A stretch of 6,053 nt of DNA from Dehalococcoidales bacterium (lineage in GTDB: Bacteria; Chloroflexota; Dehalococcoidia; Dehalococcoidales; RBG-16-60-22): assembly GCA_026416775.1 (NCBI GenBank), contig JAOAEN010000085.1, forward strand, positions 1-6,053, written 5' to 3'. A model generated the notes under the pieces. The model had not been told where the DNA came from, did no database searches, and saw only the letters and a program-made list of their open reading frames with translations. Every line of letters starts with the position of its first letter. Within the stretch, counting starts at the first letter, position 1. Of this stretch, positions 1 through 5,933 are shown one piece after another. A program made the translations under genes and the position numbers.

Positions 1-1
1 C

Positions 2-457
2 AAACCGGAAAAACCCGTCAACATGGTGGTGACCTATCACGACCCGTGTTATCTGGCAAGGCAGGGTGAAAAGTATATCCACTGGAACGGCAAAGAAATC
101 GTGAAGGACATCATCTACCGCGAGCCACCGAAGGAGTACCGCCGGGGTACTGAGGGCATCTACGAGCCGCCGCGCGATGTCCTCAAGAGCATCCCGGGGC
201 TCAGGCTCGTTGAGATGGACAGAATCAAGGAATACTCCTGGTGCTGCGGCGCCGGCGGCGGCGTGAGGGAGTCCAACCCCGAATTCGCCATGTGGACAGC
301 GCTTCAAAGGATTGATGAGGCAGAAGATACGGGAGCAGCAGCCATCGCCACCGCCTGCCCGTGGTGTGAGCTCATGCTCGGGGAAGCGATTCAAAAGAAG
401 GGCAGCCACCTCAGGGTCTATGACATCGTTGAGCTTGTGGAAAAGGCGGTACTGTAA
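2..457 (+). CDS. CCG-domain Fe-S oxidoreductase subunit (HdrD/GlpC/LutA-like), C-terminal part
   Basis: This is the 3' part of a gene whose reading frame is open to the left edge, so the true start lies outside the window; the first internal ATG (23) is probably not the start. About 151 codons are visible. Numbered from that ATG, they show a cysteine-rich CCG domain: DPC (C9), WCCGAGGG (C74, C75) and ACPWC (C112, C115). In HdrD, GlpC and LutA-type proteins this domain binds an Fe-S centre and passes electrons to or from a partner flavoprotein. The spacing C-X64-CC-X36-CxxC is unusual: the first gap is normally about 31-39 residues, so roughly 29 residues (about 17-45) are inserted. The next gene is a FAD-linked oxidase 14 nt downstream, whose Shine-Dalgarno overlaps this stop codon, so the two are surely co-transcribed and probably form one enzyme. 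The substrate cannot be told. Ferredoxin-type 4Fe-4S motifs, if present, would be in the missing N-terminal part. Confidence 0.85.
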   Translation, partial: KPEKPVNMVVTYHDPCYLARQGEKYIHWNGKEIVKDIIYREPPKEYRRGTEGIYEPPRDVLKSIPGLRLVEMDRIKEYSWCCGAGGGVRESNPEFAMWTALQRIDEAEDTGAAAIATACPWCELMLGEAIQKKGSHLRVYDIVELVEKAVL

Positions 458-463
458 AGGAGG
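456..463 (+). promoter_or_regulatory. Shine-Dalgarno that decides the flavoprotein start
   Basis: AAAGGAGG overlaps the TAA stop of the Fe-S gene. It is 2 nt from the ATG at 466 but 8 nt from the ATG at 472, so 472 is the better start. The overlap with the stop codon suggests translational coupling. Confidence 0.75.
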
Positions 464-471
464 TTATGGTC

Positions 472-2016
472 ATGGCACTGAAAAGGGACTTTTACAAGGC
501 GCTGGAAGATATCCTCGGTCCGGAATACGTTTCCGATGAGCCCGAGATCGTTGAGACCTATGCCAACCCGGTGAGGCACGGTATCCCTGCACATCAGAGA
601 TTTGAGGCGATCACGCTACCGGAGAGCACCGAACAGGTGCAGGCGATTGTCCGTCTCTGCAACCGCTATAAGGTCCAGTACAAAGCTTCAAGCACGGGCT
701 GGCTCTATTCCGACCCCGGCGGCCCCAACTGTATCAAGATCGACTTAAGACGCATGAACCGGATCATTGAAATCAACGAAAAGAGCCTGTATGCCGTCGT
801 TGAGCCCTACGTCATCGGGGCGCAGTTACAGGCTGAGTGCATGAAGCGCGGGCTCAACTGCAACCTGACCGGCGCCGGGGGCAACTGCTCGGCGCTGCCG
901 CTTGCCGCCCATGTGAACCTGGGGCACCTTTCCCAGAGCGGTTCTTACGGGGAACGCAATACCCTTGCCGTGGAATGGGTAACCCCGGACGGGGAAATCG
1001 TCAGACTCGGCTCGCTCGGTTCCCTCGGCGAGTGGTTCTGCGGGGACGGTCCCGGCCCTTCGCTGCGCGGGATCATCAGGGGCAACACCACGCCGCTCGG
1101 CGGGCTCGGCGTCTACACCAAGGCGGCACAGAAGCTCTACCACTGGCCGGGCCCCTGGACCTTCCCCATGGAAGGGGTATCGCCGAAGTACAAGCCGGCT
1201 TACATCCCGGAGAATTTCCTCTGCCATTACTACTCCTTTGCCACCCTTGAAGCGATGATCGACGCCGTGCTCAAGATCGGCGAGGCGGAGATTGCCACCG
1301 AGCTCATGTGCTTCAATGCGGCAATGATGGCCGCCAACCTTGCCACCAGACACATTGAAGAAGAACGCGAAATATACAAGAAGTTCTCCGAATCGGTGCT
1401 GGGACCGGGCTTCATGGTGCTCATTGCCGGAAATTCCAAGCGCGATTTTGAGTATAGGAAGCGCGTGCTCCAGCGTATCATTGAGGAGACCGGAGGAAAG
1501 AACCTGCCCGACGTGGAAGACCCCGAAAACCAGGGCGGCTACATCTGGCGCTACTACCGGGAGACCGGCTCCATCAAGGAGACCGGCCGCGTGCTGGCAC
1601 CGCAGGCAGGCATGGTCGGTGGTAATGACTGCTTCCCGCTGATGACCTACTTCATCAAGAGCTGCTCCAAGTTCAAGGCCAAGCTCATTGAAGAGGGCTC
1701 CCTCTATGATGACGGCACTGCCCCGTTCCTTCAGTCAATCGAGCACGGGCACATGGGGCATGGCGAAATCCTCGCCCGTATCGCCGTTACCGTCAAGAAC
1801 CCGATGGAAGTCGCCCGGGCCATCAACAACGGCTCCAACCAGATCGCCATCAACGAGCATTACGGGGTGCCCCAGCACGTCTGGAGTGATGCCCTGCACG
1901 ACCTCTACGGGCCGCATGCCTCCAACTACCATATCTGGCTGCGGAAGATCAAGAAGACCTTCGACCCCAACGCTGCCTCCGAGTCATCCACCTTCATCAC
2001 GGCAAAGGACGTCTGA
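472..2016 (+). CDS. FAD-binding oxidoreductase, GlcD/D-lactate dehydrogenase-like (PCMH-type FAD domain)
   Basis: A 514-aa cytoplasmic-type protein with no signal peptide or membrane segment. Residues about 44-225 look like the PCMH/FAD_binding_4 domain. The region FEAITLPESTEQVQAIVRLC is the typical entry strand and helix, and GPSLRGIIRGNTTPLGGLGV (about 195-214) corresponds to the G-SEGTLG segment of GlcD. The usual GGGTS pyrophosphate loop is replaced by ASSTGW (72-77), and SEGTLG by NTTPLG, so this is a divergent clade. The C-terminal half ends with KTFDPNAASE, the usual end of FAD-oxidase C domains. EHGHMGHGE (424-432) may correspond to the metal/substrate histidine motif GHxGDGNxH of that family. 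The enzyme probably oxidises a hydroxyacid or similar compound and hands electrons to the CCG Fe-S protein encoded just upstream. ATG 472 is preferred over 466 on ribosome-binding-site spacing. The substrate is not known, and glycolate or lactate should not be assumed. Confidence 0.85.
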   Translation: MALKRDFYKALEDILGPEYVSDEPEIVETYANPVRHGIPAHQRFEAITLPESTEQVQAIVRLCNRYKVQYKASSTGWLYSDPGGPNCIKIDLRRMNRIIEINEKSLYAVVEPYVIGAQLQAECMKRGLNCNLTGAGGNCSALPLAAHVNLGHLSQSGSYGERNTLAVEWVTPDGEIVRLGSLGSLGEWFCGDGPGPSLRGIIRGNTTPLGGLGVYTKAAQKLYHWPGPWTFPMEGVSPKYKPAYIPENFLCHYYSFATLEAMIDAVLKIGEAEIATELMCFNAAMMAANLATRHIEEEREIYKKFSESVLGPGFMVLIAGNSKRDFEYRKRVLQRIIEETGGKNLPDVEDPENQGGYIWRYYRETGSIKETGRVLAPQAGMVGGNDCFPLMTYFIKSCSKFKAKLIEEGSLYDDGTAPFLQSIEHGHMGHGEILARIAVTVKNPMEVARAINNGSNQIAINEHYGVPQHVWSDALHDLYGPHASNYHIWLRKIKKTFDPNAASESSTFITAKDV

Positions 2017-2051
2017 GACGGTAATCAGGACACGGAAAAGACGGGACAACG

Positions 2052-2094
2052 GGCGGTGGTTACGGCAAAACGGGCCACCGCCTTTCTTTTCTTT
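2052..2094 (+). terminator. Rho-independent terminator of the redox operon
   Basis: A perfect 8-bp GC-rich stem, GGCGGTGG (2052-2059) with CCACCGCC (2075-2082), has a 15-nt loop and is followed at once by the T-rich tract TTTCTTTTCTTT (2083-2094). It starts 35 nt after the flavoprotein stop codon. On the opposite strand no T-tract follows, so it would serve the + strand operon only. Confidence 0.85.
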
Positions 2095-2169
2095 ACTTCT
2101 GAACCAGCGTGAACAGCGGGGAGAGAATACCGGAGAGAAGGCAAGCCCGAGGGCTATTCCACCCGCTAG

Positions 2170-2469
2170 CTACGGCTGTTTGCGCTTCGGCTCTTTTTCA
2201 GCCCGGCGCATGGCAAGGATGATCCTGATACCTTCAAGGTTGGCACCTTGCCTTTCAAGTGCGGCAATCTCCCTGATAAGCGCGATCTCACTATCGGAAT
2301 AAAGGCGCTGCCCTGCCTCCGTCCTCTGCGGCTTGAGGAGCCCCGCTTCCTCATAGCGGCGGATGCGGTGTGCCTCAACTCCGGTAAGACGGACGGTTAC
2401 GCCCATCGTGTACTTGGCCACTTCATTTTCGGCGGGCTGTTTCTTGTTTGATTCCGATAGGGTCACCAT
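2170..2469 (-). CDS. Small MerR-superfamily transcriptional regulator
   Basis: A 99-aa protein with one MerR-type winged helix-turn-helix. After a polar N-terminal tail (1-19), residues about 20-41 form the helix-turn-helix. RRYEEAGLLKPQRTEAGQRLYS (38-59) is the signature second helix plus wing, and the following helices (about 60-88) include LEGIRIIL. The tail EKEPKRKQP is basic. The architecture is close to the DNA-binding part of GlnR/TnrA and HspR regulators. There is no long C-terminal effector domain and no cysteines, so metal sensing of the classical MerR type is unlikely. The gene diverges from hspR across a 180-bp spacer and converges on the redox operon. ATG 2469 has GGGGGAG only 4 nt upstream; the adjacent GTG codon (2466) would have better spacing (7 nt) and is an alternative start. 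Its target is unknown; candidates are itself, the divergent heat-shock operon or a distant gene. Confidence 0.85.
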   Translation of the reverse strand: MVTLSESNKKQPAENEVAKYTMGVTVRLTGVEAHRIRRYEEAGLLKPQRTEAGQRLYSDSEIALIREIAALERQGANLEGIRIILAMRRAEKEPKRKQP

Positions 2470-2497
2470 CGCACTCCCCCGGTAGCTTCTATATTTT

Positions 2498-2527
2498 ATT
2501 ATGCACCATATTTATGTGTCCTGTCAA
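2498..2527 (-). promoter_or_regulatory. Probable sigma-70 promoter of the minus-strand MerR gene
   Basis: Read on the minus strand, TTGACA (2527-2522) is followed after 18 nt by CATAAT (2503-2498), a 5/6 match to the -10 consensus. Transcription would start near 2491, giving a leader of about 22 nt before the start codon. Confidence 0.6.
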
Positions 2528-2589
2528 TATTATACCTGCAAGCTGTAAGGAATACTGGTATACTTTCTGATGACAAATTACGATTTTTG

Positions 2590-2626
2590 TTATAGCTGTT
2601 GACATGACTTATATCAACTGCTATAA
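2590..2626 (+). promoter_or_regulatory. Inverted repeat with HAIR-like core: probable HspR operator
   Basis: Arms 2590-2602 (TTATAGCTGTTGA) and 2614-2626 (TCAACTGCTATAA) are complementary at 12 of 13 positions around an 11-bp centre. The inner 21 bp (2598-2618) carry TTGA and TCAA separated by 11 bp, exactly the placement in the HspR-associated inverted repeat CTTGAGT-N7-ACTCAAG known from actinobacteria; the flanking bases differ. It covers the -35 and nearly all of the -10 hexamer of the hspR promoter, so a bound dimer would block RNA polymerase. That HspR is the ligand is inferred from the motif and from gene adjacency. Confidence 0.7.
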
Positions 2627-2627
2627 T
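2599..2627 (+). promoter_or_regulatory. Consensus sigma-70 promoter of the hspR-clpB operon
   Basis: A perfect TTGACA (2599-2604), a 17-nt spacer and a perfect TATAAT (2622-2627), with AT-rich sequence upstream of the -35. Transcription should start near 2634, leaving a leader of only about 16 nt that begins just before the ribosome-binding site. Such a strong promoter makes sense if normally held off by a repressor. Confidence 0.9.
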
Positions 2628-2637
2628 ATAACACAGC

Positions 2638-2645
2638 AAGGAGGT
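2638..2645 (+). promoter_or_regulatory. Ribosome-binding site of hspR
   Basis: AAGGAGGT ends 4-5 nt before ATG 2650 and fixes that start. It lies almost at the predicted 5' end of the transcript. Confidence 0.8.
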
Positions 2646-2649
2646 TGAC

Positions 2650-2997
2650 ATGGAGAACAATTCCGGCGAGCTGGGCGTTTACGTCATGCAGGTGGCGGCA
2701 ATGCTTACCGGCATGCACCCGCAGACCCTGCGCAAGTACGAGCGTGCCGGTTTTCTGGCACCATCGCGCCGTTACACGGTGCGACTTTACTCCGACGAGG
2801 ACATTTCCCGCCTGCGCATGATCAAGCACCTCGTTGATGATGTCGGGCTTAACCTCGCCGGGGTAGAGCTTGCCCTGAAGCTGCGTGACGGTCTCTTGGA
2901 GATAAAGCGCGGGCTATCAGCCGGGACCAACCGCAGCGTCCTTGAGCATATCACCTCTTTGCTTGATGAGATGCTGGAAATGCTCGGCAGTTACTAA
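2650..2997 (+). CDS. hspR: HspR-type heat-shock repressor (MerR superfamily)
   Basis: A 115-aa regulator. Residues 10-32 read YVMQVAAMLTGMHPQTLRKYER, where GMHPQTLR-YER is the HspR hallmark in the helix-turn-helix. RLYSDEDISRLR (45-56) ends the wing and starts the next helix, and VGLNLAGVELAL (65-76) is the typical HspR NLAGV segment. A helical tail (about 72-115) probably forms the dimerising coiled coil. In actinobacteria HspR binds HAIR sites and represses dnaK and clpB, with DnaK acting as co-repressor; here it heads the operon that encodes ClpB and Hsp20, supporting the same role. A HAIR-like operator lies over its own promoter, indicating autoregulation. The wing is odd: between P38 and Y47 it reads SRRYTVRL, one residue shorter than the usual RT-x-G form and lacking its glycine. 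The following gene starts 26 nt later. Confidence 0.92.
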   Translation: MENNSGELGVYVMQVAAMLTGMHPQTLRKYERAGFLAPSRRYTVRLYSDEDISRLRMIKHLVDDVGLNLAGVELALKLRDGLLEIKRGLSAGTNRSVLEHITSLLDEMLEMLGSY

Positions 2998-3023
2998 AGG
3001 CACAGTGGAGGAGGTGACCGGCA

Positions 3024-3209
3024 ATGTGGAGATTCAAAGCATGCCGCAAGTGTGGTGGCGATGTCTTCATCGCCGCCGATGAATACGGCTGGTATGAACA
3101 GTGCCTGCAGTGCGGTCTGAGGACGGAGCTTCCGAACATCACCGAACTCCGCAACAAATCCGCTCTCCCGCGGGGACAGCGCGAACCGGTACCTGCCAGG
3201 ACCAGATAA
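3024..3209 (+). CDS. Small zinc-ribbon protein of unknown function
   Basis: A 61-aa protein with two CxxC pairs, C7-x2-C10 (CRKCGG) and C27-x2-C30 (CLQCG), 16 residues apart. This is a compact zinc ribbon that should bind one Zn by four cysteines. The aromatic stretch EYGWYEQ between them fits the beta-hairpin of such a fold. The tail after residue 35 is polar and basic (RNK, RGQR, RTR) and probably disordered. A strong ribosome-binding site, GGAGGAGGT (3007-3015), lies about 9 nt before the ATG, which argues that it is a real gene. It sits between hspR and clpB with spacings of 26 and 27 nt, so it is almost certainly co-expressed with them. Its role is not known. A nucleic-acid- or protein-binding helper in heat shock, or a redox-sensitive zinc switch, are guesses. 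Confidence 0.8.
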   Translation: MWRFKACRKCGGDVFIAADEYGWYEQCLQCGLRTELPNITELRNKSALPRGQREPVPARTR

Positions 3210-3236
3210 ACATCGGATGGTAAAACGGGGGTGAGT

Positions 3237-5837
3237 ATGAACATCAACAGGTTCACCGAAAAGGCACGCGAGGCGATACTTGAGGCGGAGAAGCTGGCGG
3301 AGACCAGAAACCATCCCCAGCTTGAGCCGGAGCACCTGTTTTTCTGTCTCGTCGTCCAGGAAGACGGCGTGGTGCCCCAGATACTGAAACGGCTCGGCGT
3401 GGACGTCCGGCAGCTCAAGCTCCAGCTTGAGAGCGAGCTTGACCGGCTTCCCCGGGCTTACGGTGCCACACAGGTCTATATCTCGCCGCGCTTAAAGCAG
3501 GTGCTTGATGGCGCCGAGAAGGAAGCGGCAAATTTCAAGGACGAGTACATCAGCACCGAGCACCTGTTCCTTGCCATCACGGACAAGGACAGCGGTGCGG
3601 CAAACCGCATCCTCAGGGGCTACGGTATCACGAAAGACCGGATCTATCAGGTGCTCACCTCCATCCGGGGCAGCCAGCGCATCACCGACCCCAATCCCGA
3701 GGCCAAATTCGGGGCGCTGGAAAAATACGGGCGCGATCTCACCGAGATTGCCCGTCGTGGCAAACTTGACCCCGTCATCGGGCGTGACGAGGAGATCCGC
3801 CGCGTCATCCAGATACTCTCACGCCGTACCAAGAACAACCCGGTACTCATCGGAGAACCGGGCGTCGGCAAGACGGCAATTGTGGAAGGACTGGCACAGC
3901 GCATCGTCCGCGGTGACGTACCCGAAGGGCTGAAGAACAAGCGCATCATCGCCCTTGACCTCGGGGCGCTTGTTGCCGGCAGCAAGTACCGCGGCGAATT
4001 CGAGGAGCGGCTCAAAGCCGTCCTCAAAGAAATCCAGGAGTCCCAGGGGGAAATCATCCTCTTCATTGACGAGCTGCACACCGTGGTCGGTGCGGGTGCT
4101 GCCGAGGGTGCCATGGACGCCTCCAATATGCTCAAGCCCATGCTTGCCCGCGGCGAGCTGCACTGCATCGGCGCCACCACGCTGAACGAGTACCGCAAAC
4201 ATATCGAAAAGGATGCCGCCCTTGAGAGGCGCTTCCAGCCGGTAATGGTCAGCGAGCCGACCGTGGAGGATACCATCTCCATCCTGCGCGGGCTCAGGGA
4301 ACGCTACGAGGTGCATCATGGCGTGCGCATCAAGGACGCGGCGCTTGTCGCTGCGGCGGTGCTCTCACACCGCTACATTACCGACCGCTTCCTACCCGAC
4401 AAGGCGATTGACCTTGTTGACGAAGCGGCTGCCAAGCTGCGCACCGAAATTGACAGCGTACCCACCGAGCTCGATGAAATCCAGCGCCGCATCACGCAGC
4501 TTGAAGTCGAGCGCGAGGCACTTAAGAAGGAAAAGGACACCGCCTCGCAGGAACGGCTGGCAAACATGGAAAAGGAGCTCGCCGACCTCAAGGAGCAGGC
4601 CGCCAGGCTCAGGGTACAGTGGGAACACGAAAAGAGCGTGATCCAGTCCCTGCGTCAGCTCAAGGAAAAGCGCGAGGAGGTCCTGCACGATATTGAGCGG
4701 GCGGAGCACCTCGGCAACCTCGAGCAGGCGGCAAGGCTGAAATACGGCACGCTTGTCGACGTAGAAAAGCAGATCAGGGAAAAGGAAAAAGAGCTCGCCG
4801 CAAAGAAAGGACAGCAGCTCCTCAAGGAAGAGGTTGACGAGGAAGATATCGCCGAGGTGGTCAGCCGCTGGACAGGCATCCCGGTAAGCCGCCTCATGGA
4901 AGGCGAGGTGCAGAAGTTACTGCGCATGGAGGAGCGTCTCCATGAGCGCATTGTCGGTCAGGACGATGCCATCAGGGCAGTGACCAACGCCATCCGGCGT
5001 GCCCGTGCCGGGCTTCAGGACCCGAACCGACCGCTTGGCAGCTTCATCTTCCTCGGCCCTACCGGCGTGGGCAAGACGGAACTGGCGCGGGCCCTTGCCG
5101 AATTCCTCTTTGACGATGAGCGCGCCATGGTGCGGCTGGACATGTCCGAATACATGGAAAAGCATACCGTGTCCCGCCTTATCGGGGCACCGCCCGGCTA
5201 TGTCGGATACGAGGAGGGCGGGCAACTCACCGAAGCCGTCCGCCGCCGCCCCTACACCGTGGTGCTGCTGGACGAGATTGCAAAGGCGCACCCCGATGTC
5301 TTTAACGTGCTGCTGCAGATCCTTGATGACGGGCGCCTCACCGACGGACACGGAAGGACCGTTGACTTCAAGAACACCGTGCTCATCATGACCAGCAACC
5401 TCGGCAGCCAGTGGATCGCCGAGCTCGGCCCCGGTCAGGAGACGGAAATCAGGAGAAGGGGGATGGAGGCGCTCCGGGCACATTTCCGCCCCGAGTTCCT
5501 CAACCGGGTGGACGAGGTCATCATCTTCCACCAGCTCACCAGGGAGCAGATAAAGCAGATCGTTGACCTGCAGTTCAACCAGCTTAAGAAGCGCCTTGCC
5601 GACCGCCGTATTCAGGTCGAACTCACGGGGCGCGCGAAAGACCTCCTCGTGAACGAAGGCTACGACCCAGTCTACGGCGCACGGCCCCTGAAGCGTGCCA
5701 TCCAGAGACTCGTGCTTGACCCGCTTGCCATACGCGTGCTCCAGGGGGAGTTCAGTGAGGGAGACAAGATAACCGTTGATGTCAAAGAGGGCAGGATTAC
5801 CTTCAGCAAGGAGGGGATGGCGGTGACAGCGGGTTAA
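3237..5837 (+). CDS. clpB: ATP-dependent disaggregase ClpB (Hsp100/AAA+)
   Basis: An 866-aa protein of normal ClpB length. It acts as a cytoplasmic hexameric ring that, with DnaK, pulls polypeptides out of aggregates. The order is a Clp N domain (about 1-145, two repeats), then AAA+ module 1 with Walker A GEPGVGKT (206-213), pore loop [10 protein letters not shown], Walker B FIDE (E279) and arginine fingers R331/R332. A charged coiled-coil middle domain (about 400-540) separates ClpB from ClpA. AAA+ module 2 has Walker A GPTGVGKT (607-614), pore loop GYVGYEEGG, Walker B LLDE (E680), arginine finger near R757 and sensor-2 GARPLKR. I see no IGF/IGL loop for ClpP docking, in line with a disaggregase. 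ATG 3237 is preferred: GGGGGTGA (3227-3234) resembles a Shine-Dalgarno with 5-nt spacing, and [10 protein letters not shown] is the family start; GTG 3231 in the same frame would overlap that site. One oddity: the usual DEIEKAHP reads DEIAKAHP after Walker B2. Confidence 0.97.
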   Translation: MNINRFTEKAREAILEAEKLAETRNHPQLEPEHLFFCLVVQEDGVVPQILKRLGVDVRQLKLQLESELDRLPRAYGATQVYISPRLKQVLDGAEKEAANFKDEYISTEHLFLAITDKDSGAANRILRGYGITKDRIYQVLTSIRGSQRITDPNPEAKFGALEKYGRDLTEIARRGKLDPVIGRDEEIRRVIQILSRRTKNNPVLIGEPGVGKTAIVEGLAQRIVRGDVPEGLKNKRIIALDLGALVAGSKYRGEFEERLKAVLKEIQESQGEIILFIDELHTVVGAGAAEGAMDASNMLKPMLARGELHCIGATTLNEYRKHIEKDAALERRFQPVMVSEPTVEDTISILRGLRERYEVHHGVRIKDAALVAAAVLSHRYITDRFLPDKAIDLVDEAAAKLRTEIDSVPTELDEIQRRITQLEVEREALKKEKDTASQERLANMEKELADLKEQAARLRVQWEHEKSVIQSLRQLKEKREEVLHDIERAEHLGNLEQAARLKYGTLVDVEKQIREKEKELAAKKGQQLLKEEVDEEDIAEVVSRWTGIPVSRLMEGEVQKLLRMEERLHERIVGQDDAIRAVTNAIRRARAGLQDPNRPLGSFIFLGPTGVGKTELARALAEFLFDDERAMVRLDMSEYMEKHTVSRLIGAPPGYVGYEEGGQLTEAVRRRPYTVVLLDEIAKAHPDVFNVLLQILDDGRLTDGHGRTVDFKNTVLIMTSNLGSQWIAELGPGQETEIRRRGMEALRAHFRPEFLNRVDEVIIFHQLTREQIKQIVDLQFNQLKKRLADRRIQVELTGRAKDLLVNEGYDPVYGARPLKRAIQRLVLDPLAIRVLQGEFSEGDKITVDVKEGRITFSKEGMAVTAG

Positions 5838-5846
5838 TGCTATAAT
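5838..5846 (+). promoter_or_regulatory. Candidate extended -10 promoter for hsp20
   Basis: TGCTATAAT, one base after the clpB stop codon, combines a perfect -10 hexamer (5841-5846) with the TGn extension. No good -35 hexamer is seen at 16-18 bp, as is common for extended -10 promoters. It would give a transcript starting near 5853 with a leader of about 80 nt. In a GC-rich region the match is noticeable, but it is unproven. Confidence 0.45.
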
Positions 5847-5859
5847 GCACTCGCCAATT

Positions 5860-5898
5860 CCGGCTTTTCCACCAAAGCCGGCTCCGGGCGGGCCGGAG
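5860..5898 (+). other. Two tandem hairpins in the clpB-hsp20 spacer
   Basis: Hairpin 1 has a perfect 8-bp stem, CCGGCTTT (5860-5867) with AAAGCCGG (5874-5881), and a 6-nt loop TCCACC. Hairpin 2 follows at once: CTCCGG (5882-5887) with CCGGAG (5893-5898) and a 5-nt loop. Neither is followed by a T-tract, so this is not a standard terminator. Possible roles are an mRNA stability or processing element, or a regulatory leader for hsp20; UUUUCCACC in hairpin 1 can also pair with the hsp20 ribosome-binding site. Confidence 0.6.
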
Positions 5899-5916
5899 GG
5901 GTAAATAAAACTTAAA

Positions 5917-5925
5917 AAAGGAGGT
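5917..5925 (+). promoter_or_regulatory. Ribosome-binding site of hsp20
   Basis: AAAGGAGGT gives an almost full anti-16S match with 9 nt between GGAGG and the ATG. Its last bases (GGT) lie in the stretch 5923-5931 that is complementary to 5865-5873 in the upstream hairpin. Confidence 0.8.
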
Positions 5926-5933
5926 GGGAAACT

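Noticed and set aside
466..471. Starting the flavoprotein at the first ATG (466)
   Set aside because: The Shine-Dalgarno ends 2 nt before it; the ATG at 472 has normal 8-nt spacing. The difference is two residues.
2144..2155. AGCCC-GA-GGGCT hairpin just after the minus-strand MerR gene, as a terminator
   Set aside because: The loop is only 2 nt and no T-tract follows on the minus strand; too weak to call.
1688..2302. 204-aa open frame on the + strand running from the flavoprotein gene past its terminator
   Set aside because: It is a frame-shifted reading of the flavoprotein with Ser/Pro/Thr-rich low-complexity translation, and it crosses a strong terminator and the opposite MerR gene.
2529..2534. 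TATAAT on the minus strand as an alternative -10 for the MerR gene
   Set aside because: No -35-like hexamer is found at 16-18 bp on that strand and no TGn extension is present; the TTGACA/CATAAT pair nearby is better.
2531..2562. TATACC ... GGTATA inverted repeat in the divergent spacer as a second operator
   Set aside because: The arms are only 6 bp with a 20-bp gap and do not extend; expected by chance in AT-rich DNA.
4917..5531. Long open frame on the minus strand inside clpB (also 826-1353, 3647-4282 and 3819-4319 on the minus strand)
   Set aside because: These lie opposite strongly conserved genes, in GC-rich codon-biased sequence where antisense frames stay open by chance; the translations show no recognisable domain.
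5771..5786. TTGATGTCAA near the clpB 3' end as a HAIR-like site
   Set aside because: The half sites are only 2 bp apart rather than 11, and it lies within conserved coding sequence.
5882..5910. Hairpin 2 of the clpB-hsp20 spacer as a rho-independent terminator
   Set aside because: It is followed by GGGTAAATAAAAC, with no run of T, so efficient termination is unlikely.
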